From positions 1,508,565 through 1,572,564 of the forward strand of contig JAKZAN010000001.1 of assembly GCA_023053545.1 (NCBI GenBank): a DNA stretch of 64,000 nt, read 5' to 3'. The notes under the pieces were generated by a model. That model saw nothing but the letters and a program-made list of their open reading frames with translations. It was not told the DNA's origin and ran no database searches. The stretch is from Lepidurus packardi (taxonomy: Eukaryota; Arthropoda; Branchiopoda; Notostraca; Triopsidae). Both the position numbers and the translations under genes were made by a program. Positions 11,139-25,200 of the stretch are shown in pieces (within the stretch, counting starts at the first letter, position 1; every line of letters starts with the position of its first letter).

Positions 11139-14100
11139 ACAAGATTCCCCCTGTAGCTTAAATTCTTCGAGAAGAAATAGTGTTGGGAGGACACGCACGC
11201 ACCTGAGCCTCTCCCAAAAGTTCTCAGTTACCTGCCCCGAAAAAAAAAACTTTGCGTGCTAAGAAAGCTTCCCAGTTCCATTTTTACAATCCCGAGTTTT
11301 TTGTTACACCAATTTCTGTGGAGACCATTATCAATTTCCTTTTGCTGCTGCCTTAGCACGAGACTGCTGTATCACTATCACCTTCCCAGAATGCAAATTT
11401 TGCACCTTTTGCTCCCCAGCTCTCACCATTCTTATCCATTTTTTTTTTCTTTTTTTATTCCAACACCGTAACTAAATAAATGACAATATCTAACGACCTC
11501 GTCACCTTGTCCTTGTCAGTTGTCAGGCTTCCCACCTGTACGTACCAGGATTCCGGCCTCTTACCCCCTAAAAAATGTAAAAAAAAAATCACGAGATGTT
11601 TTTTTTCTAAAAAAAAAATCAGCTGAAATTGTTCAGGCAAAAATAAGCTTCATTTCCTTACAACTTATTAGCATGTTTTAATGATAGTTATGGAGACAAG
11701 ACAAAGTACCATCTCAGAGAGTTTTGGGTCTCCCAAGTTAGAGGGTTTTGTGCTTTTACCTTTTCCTCTTTTACTCAGGTCTCCGTTGGCAAAGTGGGTC
11801 GATGGTCCATCTCCTTCACGTCACGCATCCTGTTTTGCGTTGTGGGTCGGGGGTAATTACGGCACCATTACTATGCATTCCTCTACCTCTTGAGCCCTGG
11901 GACTTTTTCCAGTTCCAAAGTTCCCAAAACTTCCAGTCCAACCAGCTCTTATACTCTACACACACACAATACGAGGCTTTTTCGTGCTTGTGTCTTACCA
12001 AAAGCTCGGAGCGTTTTTCTTTTAGGCGGCTGTTGGGGTCACCCTGGCGCCGCTTGTTGCCAGTGTCAATGTCAGCACATACACGATTATACCGATTTGC
12101 ATAAGATCCCCCTCTTCAATTAAATGCCTACAGGCTCTTTTGGGGCGCACTCCGCCCTGACATATTTGTCTGTCGACGGGTTTTGAATGAAACAACAATG
12201 CAAACTGTCTGCCTGGCCCCCTTTTCAACATGTTATGTGTGCATGTCCGTAGTTTTTATGAGGAATCCAGGAGCAAAAGAAACAGAAACTCTTGTTTCGT
12301 CCGAAACTTTCAAGCAAAGTAGTAGCAACATCAAGCACAACCATAGTTGCAAAGGGATTCCAAGATACGACCATTGTTTTCGCCCATTTTGTGGGTCCCG
12401 GAGAAATAAAAAATAGACATGTATAAAGGGAATAAGAAGGAAAAGGAAGAAAAGGAACCCCCTGTGAGCTGTTGTTGAACTTATGGGCATTTTTTCGTGG
12501 GGGGTCCAGTCCGTCCTCAACTCCTTCAGACTAGGAAATTGCATTATCAAAAGGTAGCAAGCAGCTATTATACCCCAAAGCTTGCCTTTTTTGTTCAAAG
12601 AGTTACTCACTTTCGTCTCCGGTATATATCACTTGCAACCGTTACCGGCCCCTTGCCACCTGTATCCTTCCCCAACAAGGCTTTTGTTGTATGCCAAAAA
12701 AAAATAGACTAATAAAAACAAAAGTTCCACGTCAAAGAACAAGAAATACTCAGTAATAAGACTGTGGAGCTTCCTTTTAGGTAAAACGGACAAAAAAGGC
12801 ATTACATAAGTTTGTGTCTAAAGGTGATTCAAATTTAATGTCATTGTTTTTTCACCAACAAAATACACTTGTTCAAAGTTTAACAAAATGACACTAGTTG
12901 AACTTCATGACGTCAGAACAGTGGCGTGTGTGTGTTTTCGACTTGAAATTTGTTAACCGGTATTAATGTTTGAAATCAAGTTTAATGTTTTTCTTATTGC
13001 TTTATCTGTCAAGGAATCACTTCTTTAACAAGAAAGCTAGACGGAGAGTTAACGGAATGAAGACAGAGTACTCCTTTAATTGGCATACCTATTAAAGCGT
13101 TCGAATAATTAATTATAGAAACCAGTTTGGAAGTCCACTCACGTTATTGTTTCCTTGATTACACATGAGATAAAAAAAAATTATGCGCGTGTTTCAGTTG
13201 GTGTATATTAAAACAGTAATTCTAGAAGTATGCTTAGAAAAAACGCTGGTTACATACGGTCTGAATCTGTTGCAACATCTATCAATTCACTAATTATTCT
13301 AATTATACATTTTAATTCAAAGCTGATGTTGAAATATTGGTTTGCATTAACATGTAGATCAATCTCCAACTACCAAACACACTTATCATTCGACACAATT
13401 ATCCATCTTTTCTGAAGTTGTAATTATATAATAATAACTCGGAATGACATGATGTGAAAACACCCAACAACATTCGATTCGTTTGAAGTAATCCAACCAG
13501 ATTATAGTTTACAAATCCAATGTAATGATTCTGAAGTATTGGCATCTGTGTGTTCCCCAGTGTTAAAGAAATCAATGAAGACACGCTTCCAATGTTATAT
13601 CATAGAATTATTTTTCCTGGTACTTATTCCTATTTTCCTTTTTTTTTTTGTTATAAAAATAGGCAAAATATTCTCTTCGCTGGCTTCATAGTATCATCTC
13701 GATTTGCGTTACACACCATAGAACCTCAGAGCAATCGCAGAGTTTCCGTATATCCCTATATTGCAACCCTTAGCGCTACTGAGCCCGCGTTGCTTTGCTC
13801 CACTGAACCGAAGGTTCCTTAGATGACGTCACTGGCGCTGATGGCAGCATTGGAATCAAAATAGTGGCGTCGCATCGCTGTCTTCGGATGTAAATACCTC
13901 AAGCAAACACAACTCCTTATAAAGAATCAAGGAAATACCTCCTCGTAGAAGTTACTACGCCTTAATCTGTTTTCCTTGTTTTGGGATTCCACGTGATGAA
14001 AGTTTACATGTGAAAGTTTACATTTAAACCGTTAAACTGCGTGTAAGCTGCACCGGCCAGGTATTTGTAAAGAAGCTATTAGTAATGTTCTTATTTTTTT

Positions 14101-15847
14101 TCTTAATTTCTTATAAAGAAAAGGGTATACAAGACACGATGGGAAATATTGGCATTCTAAAAGGAGAAAAGAATCCTTCTTCCCTGCGCTGACATCGATC
14201 GGCGCAACCCAACAGCGTTTTGTGTCTTCGTCTTGGACGCTCTCGCTTTTTGGTGGGGACCAAAGAAGTTTCGGCGACCTGAGCCACAGCGTATGTAGTG
14301 CTGGACATCATGAAACACTGCTTCTCTTCCCTCTCGTCTTTTACCACGGGTAATTATTTCACGTTTTTGTGAGTGCGCGCGGAAAATAATAAAAAGGGAA
14401 AAAGGTCACGACGTTTTAGGTTTTTAACTACGGTGCGAAAGTTGGCTAACGTTTGTGTAAGTTGACGTGCAACTGTCAAAGGCGATTGAAGGGGCTTGTT
14501 TTATGTGAGGCTTGATTAGACGGCGGATCTGGTGGTAATCTGTTTTAAATGTCCAAAACGCAGAGAAACACAAAGGGAGGTCTTGTCAGGTAGGAACACT
14601 TTACGACTCCCCAACCGTTGTTATAACAGCGGCAGTCAGTCCTAAACGCAACTTGGGTTCCTTCTTCTTTTTCTTACCCAAACCTAGGAGAGAGAGAGAT
14701 ATGTGTATTGTATTATATGTTATATATGTGTGTACACTTGACTTGAGACTACAAAATGGTTCCCTTTTATTTTTATGTTTTTTTTTTCCCTCTTTTAATT
14801 CTTTCACTCTTTAATCTTGTCACTTTTGTATTTTACTCTTTAGTCGTCTACTCCTTCCAGTTGGTTTTGGGGAACTTATAGATTCCGTTTTTTCTCCTTT
14901 TTTTTGGTAATAAGTAAGATACCCTTGAAAAGTCTTACTATACCAAACCTTTCGGCTTTCGTTAGGTATGTTCCACCTTTTTGGCATGGTCCGTAACGAA
15001 AAGGGCATAAAACATAAAACGCGTTCCGTCTGTTTTCATGACTCCATCATCCGAGCAAGGATGAATGGGACTTTTAGCCTTTATTAGGTGTGTAATAAGG
15101 TACTGGACGAAAAGGTTTTTTTTTTGCCGCTTGATGTCTAATGAGCCGAAAGCAATTTTTTTGCTGGGAAAATTTCACATTTTTATCCCTTATCCCCCCC
15201 CCCCCCCACCCATTTTTTTCTGGCTTGTCACCTTTACCGCTGTCCCCAAGCACCTATACTAATTTCCTTTTTTATTTCTTGCAAAGAAAAGACACCTAAG
15301 ACGGTTGCCGCTAATGTATTTCTTTCACTATAACTCTGTCTTGGACCTTTTGAAAAGGGGGTTGAGTTTCTCAGTCGATAAAAAGCAGCACAAAATAGAC
15401 TAGTCACACGTTCATAAAAATATGTAAAAAAAAATAGATTCTCAAGGGAAAGTATAGTCTAGTAAAGCTCAAATGACTGTTTTTTGGGCTCAAATGACGT
15501 TTTATCATTTTCATTTTATTGTAACCTTTACTATCCAGTTCGCTATGATGACACGTAGGAAAGAGTTCGCAGTCATCAGTGTTAATGTAGAGAATTCTTT
15601 TTAGCTTAGCGTTGGTTGTTGCGGAAAGGAGCAACAATCAATTATTCATGAGCATCCGGCAGTAATCTATTTCCCCAAATCTGAAAGAAAATTTACATAT
15701 GCAGAATCTCGTACATTTGCTTAATGCATTGTCGTTCTGATAACAGTTAAAGTGGAATGAGACTAAATAGTACAAATATTATATAATATAATAGTACGAA
15801 ATTTATAGTACGAATAAAAGTACTCCAACCTACGGAAGAAAAAGTTC
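11139..15847. other. Non-coding intergenic DNA
   Basis: I see no supported gene here. The ORFs present are short, AT-rich or made of homopolymer translations, and none has splice sites or family resemblance that convinces. Features of note are long T and C runs (for example a C run near 15196-15208) and a GAGAGAGAGATATGTGTATTG-type purine/pyrimidine microsatellite near 14690-14735. The region may hold the 3' UTR of the secreted-protein gene and the upstream promoter of the gene starting at 19291. Confidence 0.5.
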
Positions 15848-15851
15848 TTAA

Positions 15852-16186
15852 GGCTGTAAGATAACTTTGGTTTTAGTTTGGTTATCTGACCTTTGAAGTT
15901 TTCAAAATTTTCAAAATTTCAAACCTTTCAAATCTCAAATGTTTTCGAGAAATCTTGTTCCGAAAGTTTGACGACTTGATTTTGAGACATTGTGCTTCTA
16001 CAGCAAACTGTGGTGACAAATTGTACTTTTCAGCAGCCAAATAAGCGTAGAAACTGTGCCGGCAATTAGCTGTCTATTTCTTTTTCTTACTTGCTTACAC
16101 AAGGCTTTCGCAAAACACAAAACAATAATACACATCAGTGCCATCTGTTAGTCTTTCCCATCAACAAGCTCAGTTATACTGGAGCC
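15852..16186. mobile_element. Diverged copy of the TTAA-type inverted-repeat element, ~335 bp
   Basis: TTAA flanks both ends (15848-15851 and 16187-16190). The left end reads GGCTGTAAGATAACTTTGG and the right end is the inverse of GGCTCCAGTATAACTGAGCT, so the termini are imperfect inverted repeats. The interior is the reverse complement of parts of the copies at 268-554 and 48647-49121: shared pieces include CGAGAAATCTTGTTCCGAAA, GCCGGCAATTAGCTGTC and CATCAGTGCCATCTGTTAG. There is no coding capacity. Confidence 0.65.
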
Positions 16187-16190
16187 TTAA

Positions 16191-16827
16191 TCTTGGCTTC
16201 TACAGCAAACTGTGGTGACAAATTGTACTTTTCAGCAGCAAAAACAAGCGTAGAAACTTCACCGGCAATTAGCTGTCTATTTCTTTTTCTTACTTGCTTA
16301 CACAAGGCTTTCGCCAAACCAACACGTTCTCCGGATTTAGTTACATACGTACGTAAAGTGTCAAACATGACACTAGTGTGTCATCGGCCAACAATGAATT
16401 CTTCTTTTTTCAGCTAGTGGAGTGAAAGAAAATTCAAATTTTAGCGACTCTCATCAACGAAAATTGATGAGAATCGTGAAGCTAACCTAATCTAACCTAA
16501 CTTAATAACCTAAGCTAACCTAACTTAATAACCTTAGCTAACCTAACCTAATCAAACCTAAACTAACCTAATCAAACCTAAACTAACCTAACCTATCCTA
16601 ACTTAACCTAACCTAAACTAATGTATTTACAATCGAACTACCATTTTTGAATTCGAGTGACACCCGTTTGTCATTCGTTTTCTGAGAACGTTTTGAAACC
16701 ATAATACACACTAGTGTCATTTTGATCTCGGATTTCCGAAACTGGAGAACCTGTTGCGCCAAACAATAACATACATCAGTGCCATCTATTAGTCTTTCCC
16801 ATCAACAAGCTCAGTTATACTGGAGCC
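16191..16827. mobile_element. Nested or duplicated copy of the same element carrying a telomere-like block
   Basis: The first ~130 bases repeat 15990-16120 (TTCTACAGCAAACTGTGGTG through ACACAAGGCTTTCGC). The last ~80 bases repeat the right end of the neighbouring copy (CATCAGTGCCATCTATTAG ... ATACTGGAGCC). Between them lies unrelated sequence including the (CCTAA)n block. No proper left terminus follows the TTAA at 16187, so it may be a tandem duplication or an insertion into a second copy. The right flank is TTAT rather than TTAA. Confidence 0.5.
16484..16622 (-). repeat. Degenerate interstitial telomere-like (TTAGG)n repeat
   Basis: About 140 bases are built from CCTAA, CTTAA and CTAAG pentamers, with AACCTAACCTAA and AATAACCTAAGCTAACCTAA typical. 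Read on the minus strand it is (TTAGG)n, the ancestral arthropod telomeric unit. The degeneracy shows it is old and not an active telomere. It is embedded in the mobile-element copy at 16191-16827. Confidence 0.75.
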
Positions 16828-19290
16828 TTATTCCTGTTTTATACAATTGCGATATATCAATTTCAGTAACCTGGATGCGCGTTGATGATAGAGAATTTTC
16901 TTTTCTGAAATTCTTTCAGATCTTCAAGCCAAAAAAGGTCAAATTTGCGACTGTTGGTAATGACGAAACAGTTTTAACTCTCACGTTCTTGAACAGATAC
17001 GTCATATTAGTAATTGGGACTTCTTGAAGTAATATCAAGCTATAATTTCCATCTAAAAACCGTTACAGGCTTCTCTATTTTTGAGTTATTTTTTTTTTTT
17101 TTGTAAATCACTCCTTACCTCCTACTTACCTCTCCTGTGTTAAAACGCCCATACTGTCCCAATGTAGCAGCGTTGGAAAACCATTATCTTTTTTTTCTAA
17201 TTACTCAAAACATAGATTGTAAGTTAACCTCCTCTTGTTACCTACTTTGGTAATGTCTGCAGACATAGCTCAAGTAAAGGTTGGGGAACGGGGGGTAATT
17301 TATGAAGGATGAGCTTATTATAAAGCATGTGTGACGTCTCTGACCTCCAAATCGTCTAAGGAAACGAGCTTGGTACCCCCAAAAAAAGAATCAAGAACAA
17401 AAGAAGACGTTTTTGGGGGGGTTTGGAGGGGGGAGGTAGTAGGTCTTCTCTCTTCATCTCTCGCTATTGCGTACGTTGTGATTTATTTCCTCCGCGTGTA
17501 GGCCAACAAAAATAGGGCAAAGTTTTCTCTGCTTTATAAGGTTGTGGTGAAGCGTTCATTGTGACGTATCCAAGAAAAAAAAAATGGTTCGCTTGAAGTT
17601 TAAGCCCCACCCCCCCTTTATGGTTATTGACTCATTTTTTTTTGCCAACCGTGTTTTATTTTTGGGCATAGGGGAATTAGTGCACATTAATGAGTTGTGG
17701 CACTTGGCAGGTCGTTGGTCGAATTGAATGCCAAAGAGTTTTCCGAGGTTGGTTTGCCTTGATTTGCATAGGAGAGTAATGGAGAAGAGGGGGTCCATTA
17801 GGCGTGGCATGCGTAAATAGCTTCAACTGCCTGGCATATGGCCAATCGAGTTGCCTTTTTTATTTTATTTTTTTGTACCTGCGGCTCACCAAACGTTTCT
17901 AAACTTTTTTTTTTCATTTTACAGTACAACCAAAAAAAAAAAAAAAATTCATAATTTCCGCCTCGGGTAGAGTTCCCGATAATCTCCGTACCAGTTTGCA
18001 GATAAAACAGCCATAAGCAACCACTCTTAAAGGCTGTCCATCAAAACCCAATTAAAAGAACGTGGCAAGTATGACATTTTGCTGGCATAACACGTTACGA
18101 CCCCTTTTTTTACCCATATTCATTCTTATTTTTATCCAGGGGCGTTTTTTGGTACGTATTGGACTCTGCACAGTTCCAGCTGTTTCTTTCTCTGTACATG
18201 GCATGTGTATCCCCTTAATTAGATCCTTGATCTCTCTAGGCAATCAAAGACCCAAAAAAGTAGGACGTGTAGTAATATATTTCTTTTTTTATTATATTTT
18301 TTTTTACTATTATCATGTTCTTTCTCTGTTTTTTCTTGTCTTTTTTTATGTAGGATTTGGAATTCTTGTCTTTTTTGATGTAGGATTTGGAATCCAGCGA
18401 ATCCATCCGGAGGGACTGAAAGGTGTTCAAGAATGTCTGCATTTTTATCCCAGAATGGAAGATAAAGGATAGAGTTCCAGCCGGAGGAATTTCTCTTAAG
18501 AGAAGCTGCCATGTAGTCCGTGTAATATCAGCATCGTCAGCTGTGTATCAGTTACCTGCAGCACGGACTAGACTTCTTCTTTTTTCCCCCATCGTTGGTG
18601 TGTCTCTCTTTTTTTGCCATAAGCCCAGCCTTAGCAAGTTTGGAAGCAGCACTCAGGCCTTTCCTTTGGGTACCCTTGTATTACCAGTCATTCCGTGCCT
18701 AGAGAAGGATCAGGACTGGCCGAACAGTGAACCCACATCATCATCACGCATTTCTTATGGAATTCCTCACGATTCTTGCATACAAGTAAAGGCAGGTAAA
18801 GTAAACTTTTGAACAATCCCAAATAATCGAGATTAATAGCATGTACTAATCATCTTTCTTTTTTTTTTCTTTTTCCATACCTTAGAAAGTGGCATAATGC
18901 TTTGGGTGGATCTTTGGTGCGGTGTCAGTGAACGTTTGAACAAGGAGATATAATTGCTAACCGCTTTTATTGTATTTCACATTCAAGGGTTTTGGCGAAT
19001 CATGCGAATGTGAGAGCCGTGAACAACGGGACTTCCATTTAGGCTGACATTAGCTCGCCAAGTGTGTACCAGTGATATCCCCTGTTGGGAAGCAAGAAAG
19101 GGGAACCGAAAAAAAAAGAAAAACATCAAATTTGGGATCGCATTGTTGGTGCTTTGTGGCTGTGGGCGAGCTTTTCCCAGTCTTGTTCGCCCGTTTAAGT
19201 GCAAGCTTTTTTGGGGCGAATTGCATTATTGCAATTTCATTGCCCCACCTCCTCGCCGTCCCCCCCATCCCCCCAAAAGACTGCGCGGAA
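16828..19290. other. Non-coding DNA upstream of the unnamed gene's first exon
   Basis: No supported coding region is present. The stretch contains T-runs, C-runs and a short direct duplication of TTGTCTTTTT(T/G)ATGTAGGAT at about 18336-18392. The last few hundred bases, which become GC-richer towards 19290 (CCGTCCCCCCCATCC), may be the promoter and 5' UTR of the gene that starts at 19291. Confidence 0.45.
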
Positions 19291-22200
19291 ATGGACAATC
19301 TACTGGAACGTTTGCGAAGAGATATGGTAAGTCGGCGACTATTGTCGAGATCGTTTTTGTGCTCTTTTTGGGTGTCCATTCCGGGAAGCGAAAGTTTTTT
19401 TTTTTTTTTTTTTTCTTTTTCGCTTGTCTGCGGGAGGTGGAAAAAGAACTAAAGGGCACCGGTTTACTGCTCTAGTTATAAGATTGGGAAAGACTGATAC
19501 CCACTTCCCCAAATTCCTGAAATTATTGGGGTTGTAAATTTCGTTAAAGGGTTAAGCACCTTTCCATTTTTTTTTAACATTTTTTTTCGTAAGAAGAACT
19601 GGAGGATTAGTCGATTTTTTCATGGATTAGGCAAGTACAAGAGAAACGGGAAAGCTACTGGTAATGTGCAATTGTTTGAATGCTAATGTATCAAAGTGTT
19701 TGAGATTCCCAGACAGTGGGAGATGCTGGCTTACGGGGGGAGGGAGGAATAAGAAAAAAAAGCTAGTGTCTTAAGCATGGCAATTTTTTGCTATGAATTT
19801 TGATTATGGATGGGTAGGAAGAATTGTAAGGTCTAACACTCGGTTGGGAGCAAGGTTGGTAATGACAGCTTACGTCCAAGCTCTTGATTCATGAGCTCAT
19901 CAAGTCGGTCGCTGGTGCTTGGCTAATCAGTAACATTGAAGAGAAAAGGGCCCACAAGCTACAATGCCAAGGAACCGTGCCATAGGTAAAAGGGATCAAA
20001 AGACCTTTGGCTTATTTACGTTGGATAGATGCTATTGAATGCTTAAGGGGCTCCCAAATGTCCAAAACTAACTAAAGAATTTCGGATCTTTGTGACCTTG
20101 TTTGATCTATTACGCGCCTCAATTCGTGTACATTATCATTATGTTATAGAACGCGGTCACCTTATTTCGTAAATACTAGTTAATTTTATAAATAAAACCA
20201 TTTTTTTTTTATTTTTAACCTACTGAATATAAGAACGATATATACTATATATACAGTGTAATGTTCAATACTTCAAATTCTGTTCAATAGCTCCTGCTTC
20301 AAATTCTACGAGGTCTATCTTCATTCTACATGTCAATCTTCATGAATCATGTGAAATTCCATATGCGAATCTAATGGTCTAATATTAATATGGAAATATT
20401 CAATTAATGAAATAGGAATATAATATCTATCTATAATATAATATCTATAATGTAATGTCTATCTTCATTCTAAATGTCAATCTTCATGAATCGTGTGAAA
20501 TTCCATATGCGAATCTAATGGTCTAATATTAATATGGAAATATTCAATTAATGAAATAGGAATATAATATCTATCTATAATATAATGTCTATCTTCATTC
20601 TAAATGTCAATCTTCATGAATCATGTGAAATTCCATATGCGAATCTAATGGTCTAATATTAATATTGAAATATTCAGTTAATGAAATAGGAATATAATAT
20701 CTATCTATAATATAGTGTCTATGTTCATTCTAAATGTCAATCTTCATGAATCATGTGAAATTCCATATGCGAATCTAATGGTCTAATATTAATATTGAAA
20801 TATTCAATTAATGAAATAGGAATATAATATCTATCTATAATATAGTGTCTATCTTCATTCTAAATGTCAATCTTCATGAATCATGTGAAATTCCATATGC
20901 GAATCTAATGGTCTAATATTAATATTGAAATATTCAGTTAATGAAATAGGAATATAATATCTATCTATAATATAGTGTCTATCTTCATTCTAAATGTCAA
21001 TCTTCATGAATCATGTGAAATTCCATATGCGAATCTAATGGTCTAAATAGGTCTAATATTAATATTGAAATATTCAGTTAATGAAATAGGAATATAATAT
21101 CTGTCTATAATATAATGTCTATCTTCATTCTAAATGTCACTTCATGAATCATGTGAAATTCCATATGTGAATTTAATGGTTTAATATTAATATTGAAATA
21201 TTCAATTAATGAAATAGGAATATAATATCTATCTATAATATAATGTCTATCTTCATTCTAAATGTCAATCTTCATGAATCATGTGAAATTCCATATGCGA
21301 ATCTAATGGTCTAATATTAATATGGAAATATTCAATTAATGAAATAGGAATATAATATCACATCAATTATCAATCTTTAGACACGTAGTATTTCTAATGA
21401 TTTATAACCTACATTTTATTACTTAATAAATATAGCCTATAAATTGCACTATTATTTAAGCTACAGATGTAGGGTACTTCTAAAGGCCATGTGTACAACG
21501 TAGGTAATTGATCATAGGGAATGCGAGTGACGTTCAGTATTTAATTCACATTTTATAATTTGGGGTTGGGTCTTTTTGGCGCAGTTTATCTTCGTATAGG
21601 GGCGAATTAAATGAGCGGATGTCTTGAAATGTCTCGGGGGACTCGACTGGAAAGACATGGAAGTTTCTTATTGTGAAAGGCAGGTTCTGTACTTTGGGGC
21701 TAAGGATATATAAATGACGTTGTAAAGCACGATGCATGGCCCATGATTTGGCTCTTTGGACACTATTATTTGAGACATAAAAACACAGTGAAGGGAGGCC
21801 AAGTTGAGAAAAGGGTATTAGCGAGCTAAAATAGAACACCAAAAAAAGAATAAGACTGCTTAGGAACGAAAAAGTAAAAAAAAAAAAATAGAGATTTTTT
21901 CAGAGGAGAGATGCTGCATAGTCCAGTCTAATTTTTTTCGTGTCTTGAAAATTTTATTTCTTTTCGTAGGACATGCGACACAAATCTCCACAAGGCTAAT
22001 AGCCATCGTAAAAGTGGTCACTCTTATATGGCTTCTATATTGTTGTAGAATAGAGTAGGTGCAAATGTATAAAAAGAAGAAGGCATCGCAACTGACTGCT
22101 CTGCTAGCTCTGCTGGCTGTTCTTCAAGTATGGCCTTCTCTCAGACTTTTAATTCCCCACGACTTATAAGGCCTGATTTCTTCTCTTGGAAATTTGCAAG

Positions 22201-25200
22201 TCTGAAGTTCAAGTTCCTCCTGGTTAGAATTCAGGGTAGTTTTCTGAGCTTCAAAGGTTGTTCATGTTGCTTATTCTGTAGTTAAAGCAGAACTCCGAGG
22301 CGTATGGATCCCGTGACACACATCTGGAATATCTAGTAGGCATTAGGTTCCGTGGATTTGGAGGATGTGGTACCAAAAGCTGTTGTACCCACACGAAATA
22401 TTGATTACAGGGCATGAGCAGAACTCTTGTAGTTGAGAAAACTCTGTTGCAAACTCTGTTGTAGCCTTAGAAATGTTTCGAAAGTTTCGAAAGAGAAGAA
22501 TTCTTATAAATTGGGTGCTATAAGTGCCAGCAATTCTAAAACGCGTTGCAGCACACCTTTCGATGAGAAAATGTGAATATTTTGGAAGACTGATGAACAA
22601 GTGAAACTTTGGCTTAGATTAAAACAGTTTTAATTTCGTTCTAGCAATTCTTTAGCATAGCAATTCTAAAGCGCGTTGCAGCACACCTTTCGACGAGAAA
22701 ATGTGAATACTTTCGAGTCTTAGACGGAAGACTGATGAACAAGTGAAACTTTGGCTTAGATTAAAACAGTTTTAATTTCGTTCTAGCAATTCTTTAGAAT
22801 AGCAATTCTAAAACGCGTTGCAGCACACCTTTCGATGAGAAAATGTGAATATTTCCGAGTCTTAGACGGAAGACTGATGAACAAGTGAAACTTTGGCTTA
22901 GATTAAAACAGTTTTAATTTCGTACTAGCAATTCTTTAGCATAGCAATTCTAAAACGCGTTGCAGCACACCTTTCGACGAGAAAATGTGAATATTTTCGA
23001 GTCTTAGACGGAAGACTGATGAACAAGTGAAACTTTGGCTTAGATTAAAACAGTTTTAATTTCGTACTAGCAATTCTTTAGCATAGCAATTCTAAAACGC
23101 GTTGCAGCACACCTTTCGATGAGAAAATGTGAATATTTCCGAGTCTTAGACGGAAGACTGATGAACAAGTGAAACTTTGGCTTAGATTAAAACAGTTTTA
23201 ATTTCGTTCTAGCAATTCTTTAGCATAGCAATTCTAAAACGCGTTGCAGCACACCTTTCGATGAGAAAATGTGAATATTTTCGAGTCTTAGACGGAAGAC
23301 TGATGAACAAGTGAAACTTTGGCTTAGATTAAAACAGTTTTAATTTCGTTTCGCTAGAGGCAGCATAACGTCGTGTTCCTAAAAGACCACTTCGATTCAT
23401 CTTTGTGTCGGTTTGCCTTTGTCCTGAGATGAACATTCAATCACAACATTGGCTTGGCACGCATTACTGAATGAAAATTGGATGGCTTGAGACATGAAAC
23501 TTCACGAAAACGTTCGGATTCATTGTGCTGCAATGGACGTGGAATTGGGTTAAAGGAGCATGCATAACATTGAAATGGGTTACAAGTTAATTGCGTCTCT
23601 CTGTGATAGCACTTAAAGGTGCGCAAACATTGCTTTGGTCTTCGGTACAGCTTTTGTAGGGAAGGAGGACAAGGGCAGGCTTAAGCTTTTAGGGTCCTTC
23701 GCCGGCGAACTTTTGTGTTTTTGTGCTGCGGCAATTGGGCGAAGGACTGCCTGGGACCGAAAATGAAGTATCGGATTTCGCAGTTAGACCAACTTAATGG
23801 GTTCACGTGTATAATGAATTATCTTGGCCTACTTCCAGATTGTTTGTCTTTGTTTTGTTTTTTTTTTAATTAAGAATATTTTGTGGGTGTAAATACCTTG
23901 GTAAATACGTTACTAAAAACGGGTTTCTGGGAAAAGAAAAGTCGCGTTTTGCGGTACAGTTAAGAATGTGTTGGGGGAAGTTGTGAGTAGTACCCACAGC
24001 GAGTTTTTCGAACCACAATGACTGTTTTGAAGGGTTAGCTTCAATTAGCCTTTTGGTAATTATGCCGGAGGCTATTTGGCATTGGCATTGGCAGTGGAAT
24101 GTGAGAATGCCAGCAAACCGGCGCCAAGTTTCTTCATCTTGATTTTTGCGCCTAGAGGCTGGCTTTGCTAACATTCGTTGTTGCTAGCGTGCTCCTTTTC
24201 CTATTTGTGCCATGATCTACCCTAATAAAACGCACAACAATGAATTATTTCATTGCAGCAATTGAAAAATCTCATTCTTGCGTGTCAACTTATTCTCGCT
24301 CAGCCCCAAGGCGCTTGAACTTGAAGCAAACTAAACTTGATCCGCTGTGAGAAGGATAACCCAACACCTCAACAAATATTTCAATAAAAACACTGACTCG
24401 GTACGTTTTTCGTGACTGTGAACTGAAATATTTAGAAACTGATATTTCTGTAAAACTTCAAACTAGATTTGGCACTTTTGGTCTGTATTTTCTTTCAAAG
24501 AGATGGAATGACGTCATTGCTGGAAAGTAGTTTCACATCAACGGTTAGTTGTATAGTTAGAGCGTTAGTTTGTTTTCTGTTTGGGTGGCAATAGCTTTCG
24601 GTTTATCGTGGTTCCGCCAATAAACCTTGGAACAATGAAACAATTCATCCGTGCCACTAGGAAAGTTTCATTGTTTCATTTCGTCGACACATTTCGTCCA
24701 CACATCCCTGCCATGGATTCTTTTACGGAGGTATAACGCAATAAACTTCTTAGAACGTATGCGAATAGGCCCTGAGCTTTAGAATGAAGGAATTTAGACT
24801 ATTTTTTCCTATGTATGTAAGACAATAATACATTTGAATGCGTCGTGGGATCTTCCTACCTCAAACTGCTGGAGTTTTGTCCTAATATTCAAAGTCCCCC
24901 CACCAAAAAAATAAAATAAAAATGGAAGATAATTCGTCGTGGCATTTTTCATGTTTATCTAAATTTTCCGCGGGAGGAGATAAATAACTCAATAAAGTCT
25001 AGCGCGTAGATCTTGGAGATAAGATCTAAATAGTGTAAGGCGTAAGGCTATGTGCTGTTGTTTTCTTTTATGTTTGAATGGTAGGATCTCTAATCGCTGA
25101 TAAGGTTTTAGTAGTGATATAGATGGGTTACGGTATAGATTTAATGTATATATACACTCCATCCACATGCGTCTAGGCAGGATAGCGATTTTGGAGTTGG

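Noticed and set aside
11256-12712. Cluster of short ORFs on both strands
   Set aside because: Biased composition (Phe/Leu/Ser from T-rich DNA), no splice logic and no recognisable domain.
19050-19475. Overlapping ORFs of 77-137 codons on both strands
   Set aside because: They run through homopolymers. Only the short stretch 19291-19326 with a real donor looks like coding exon.
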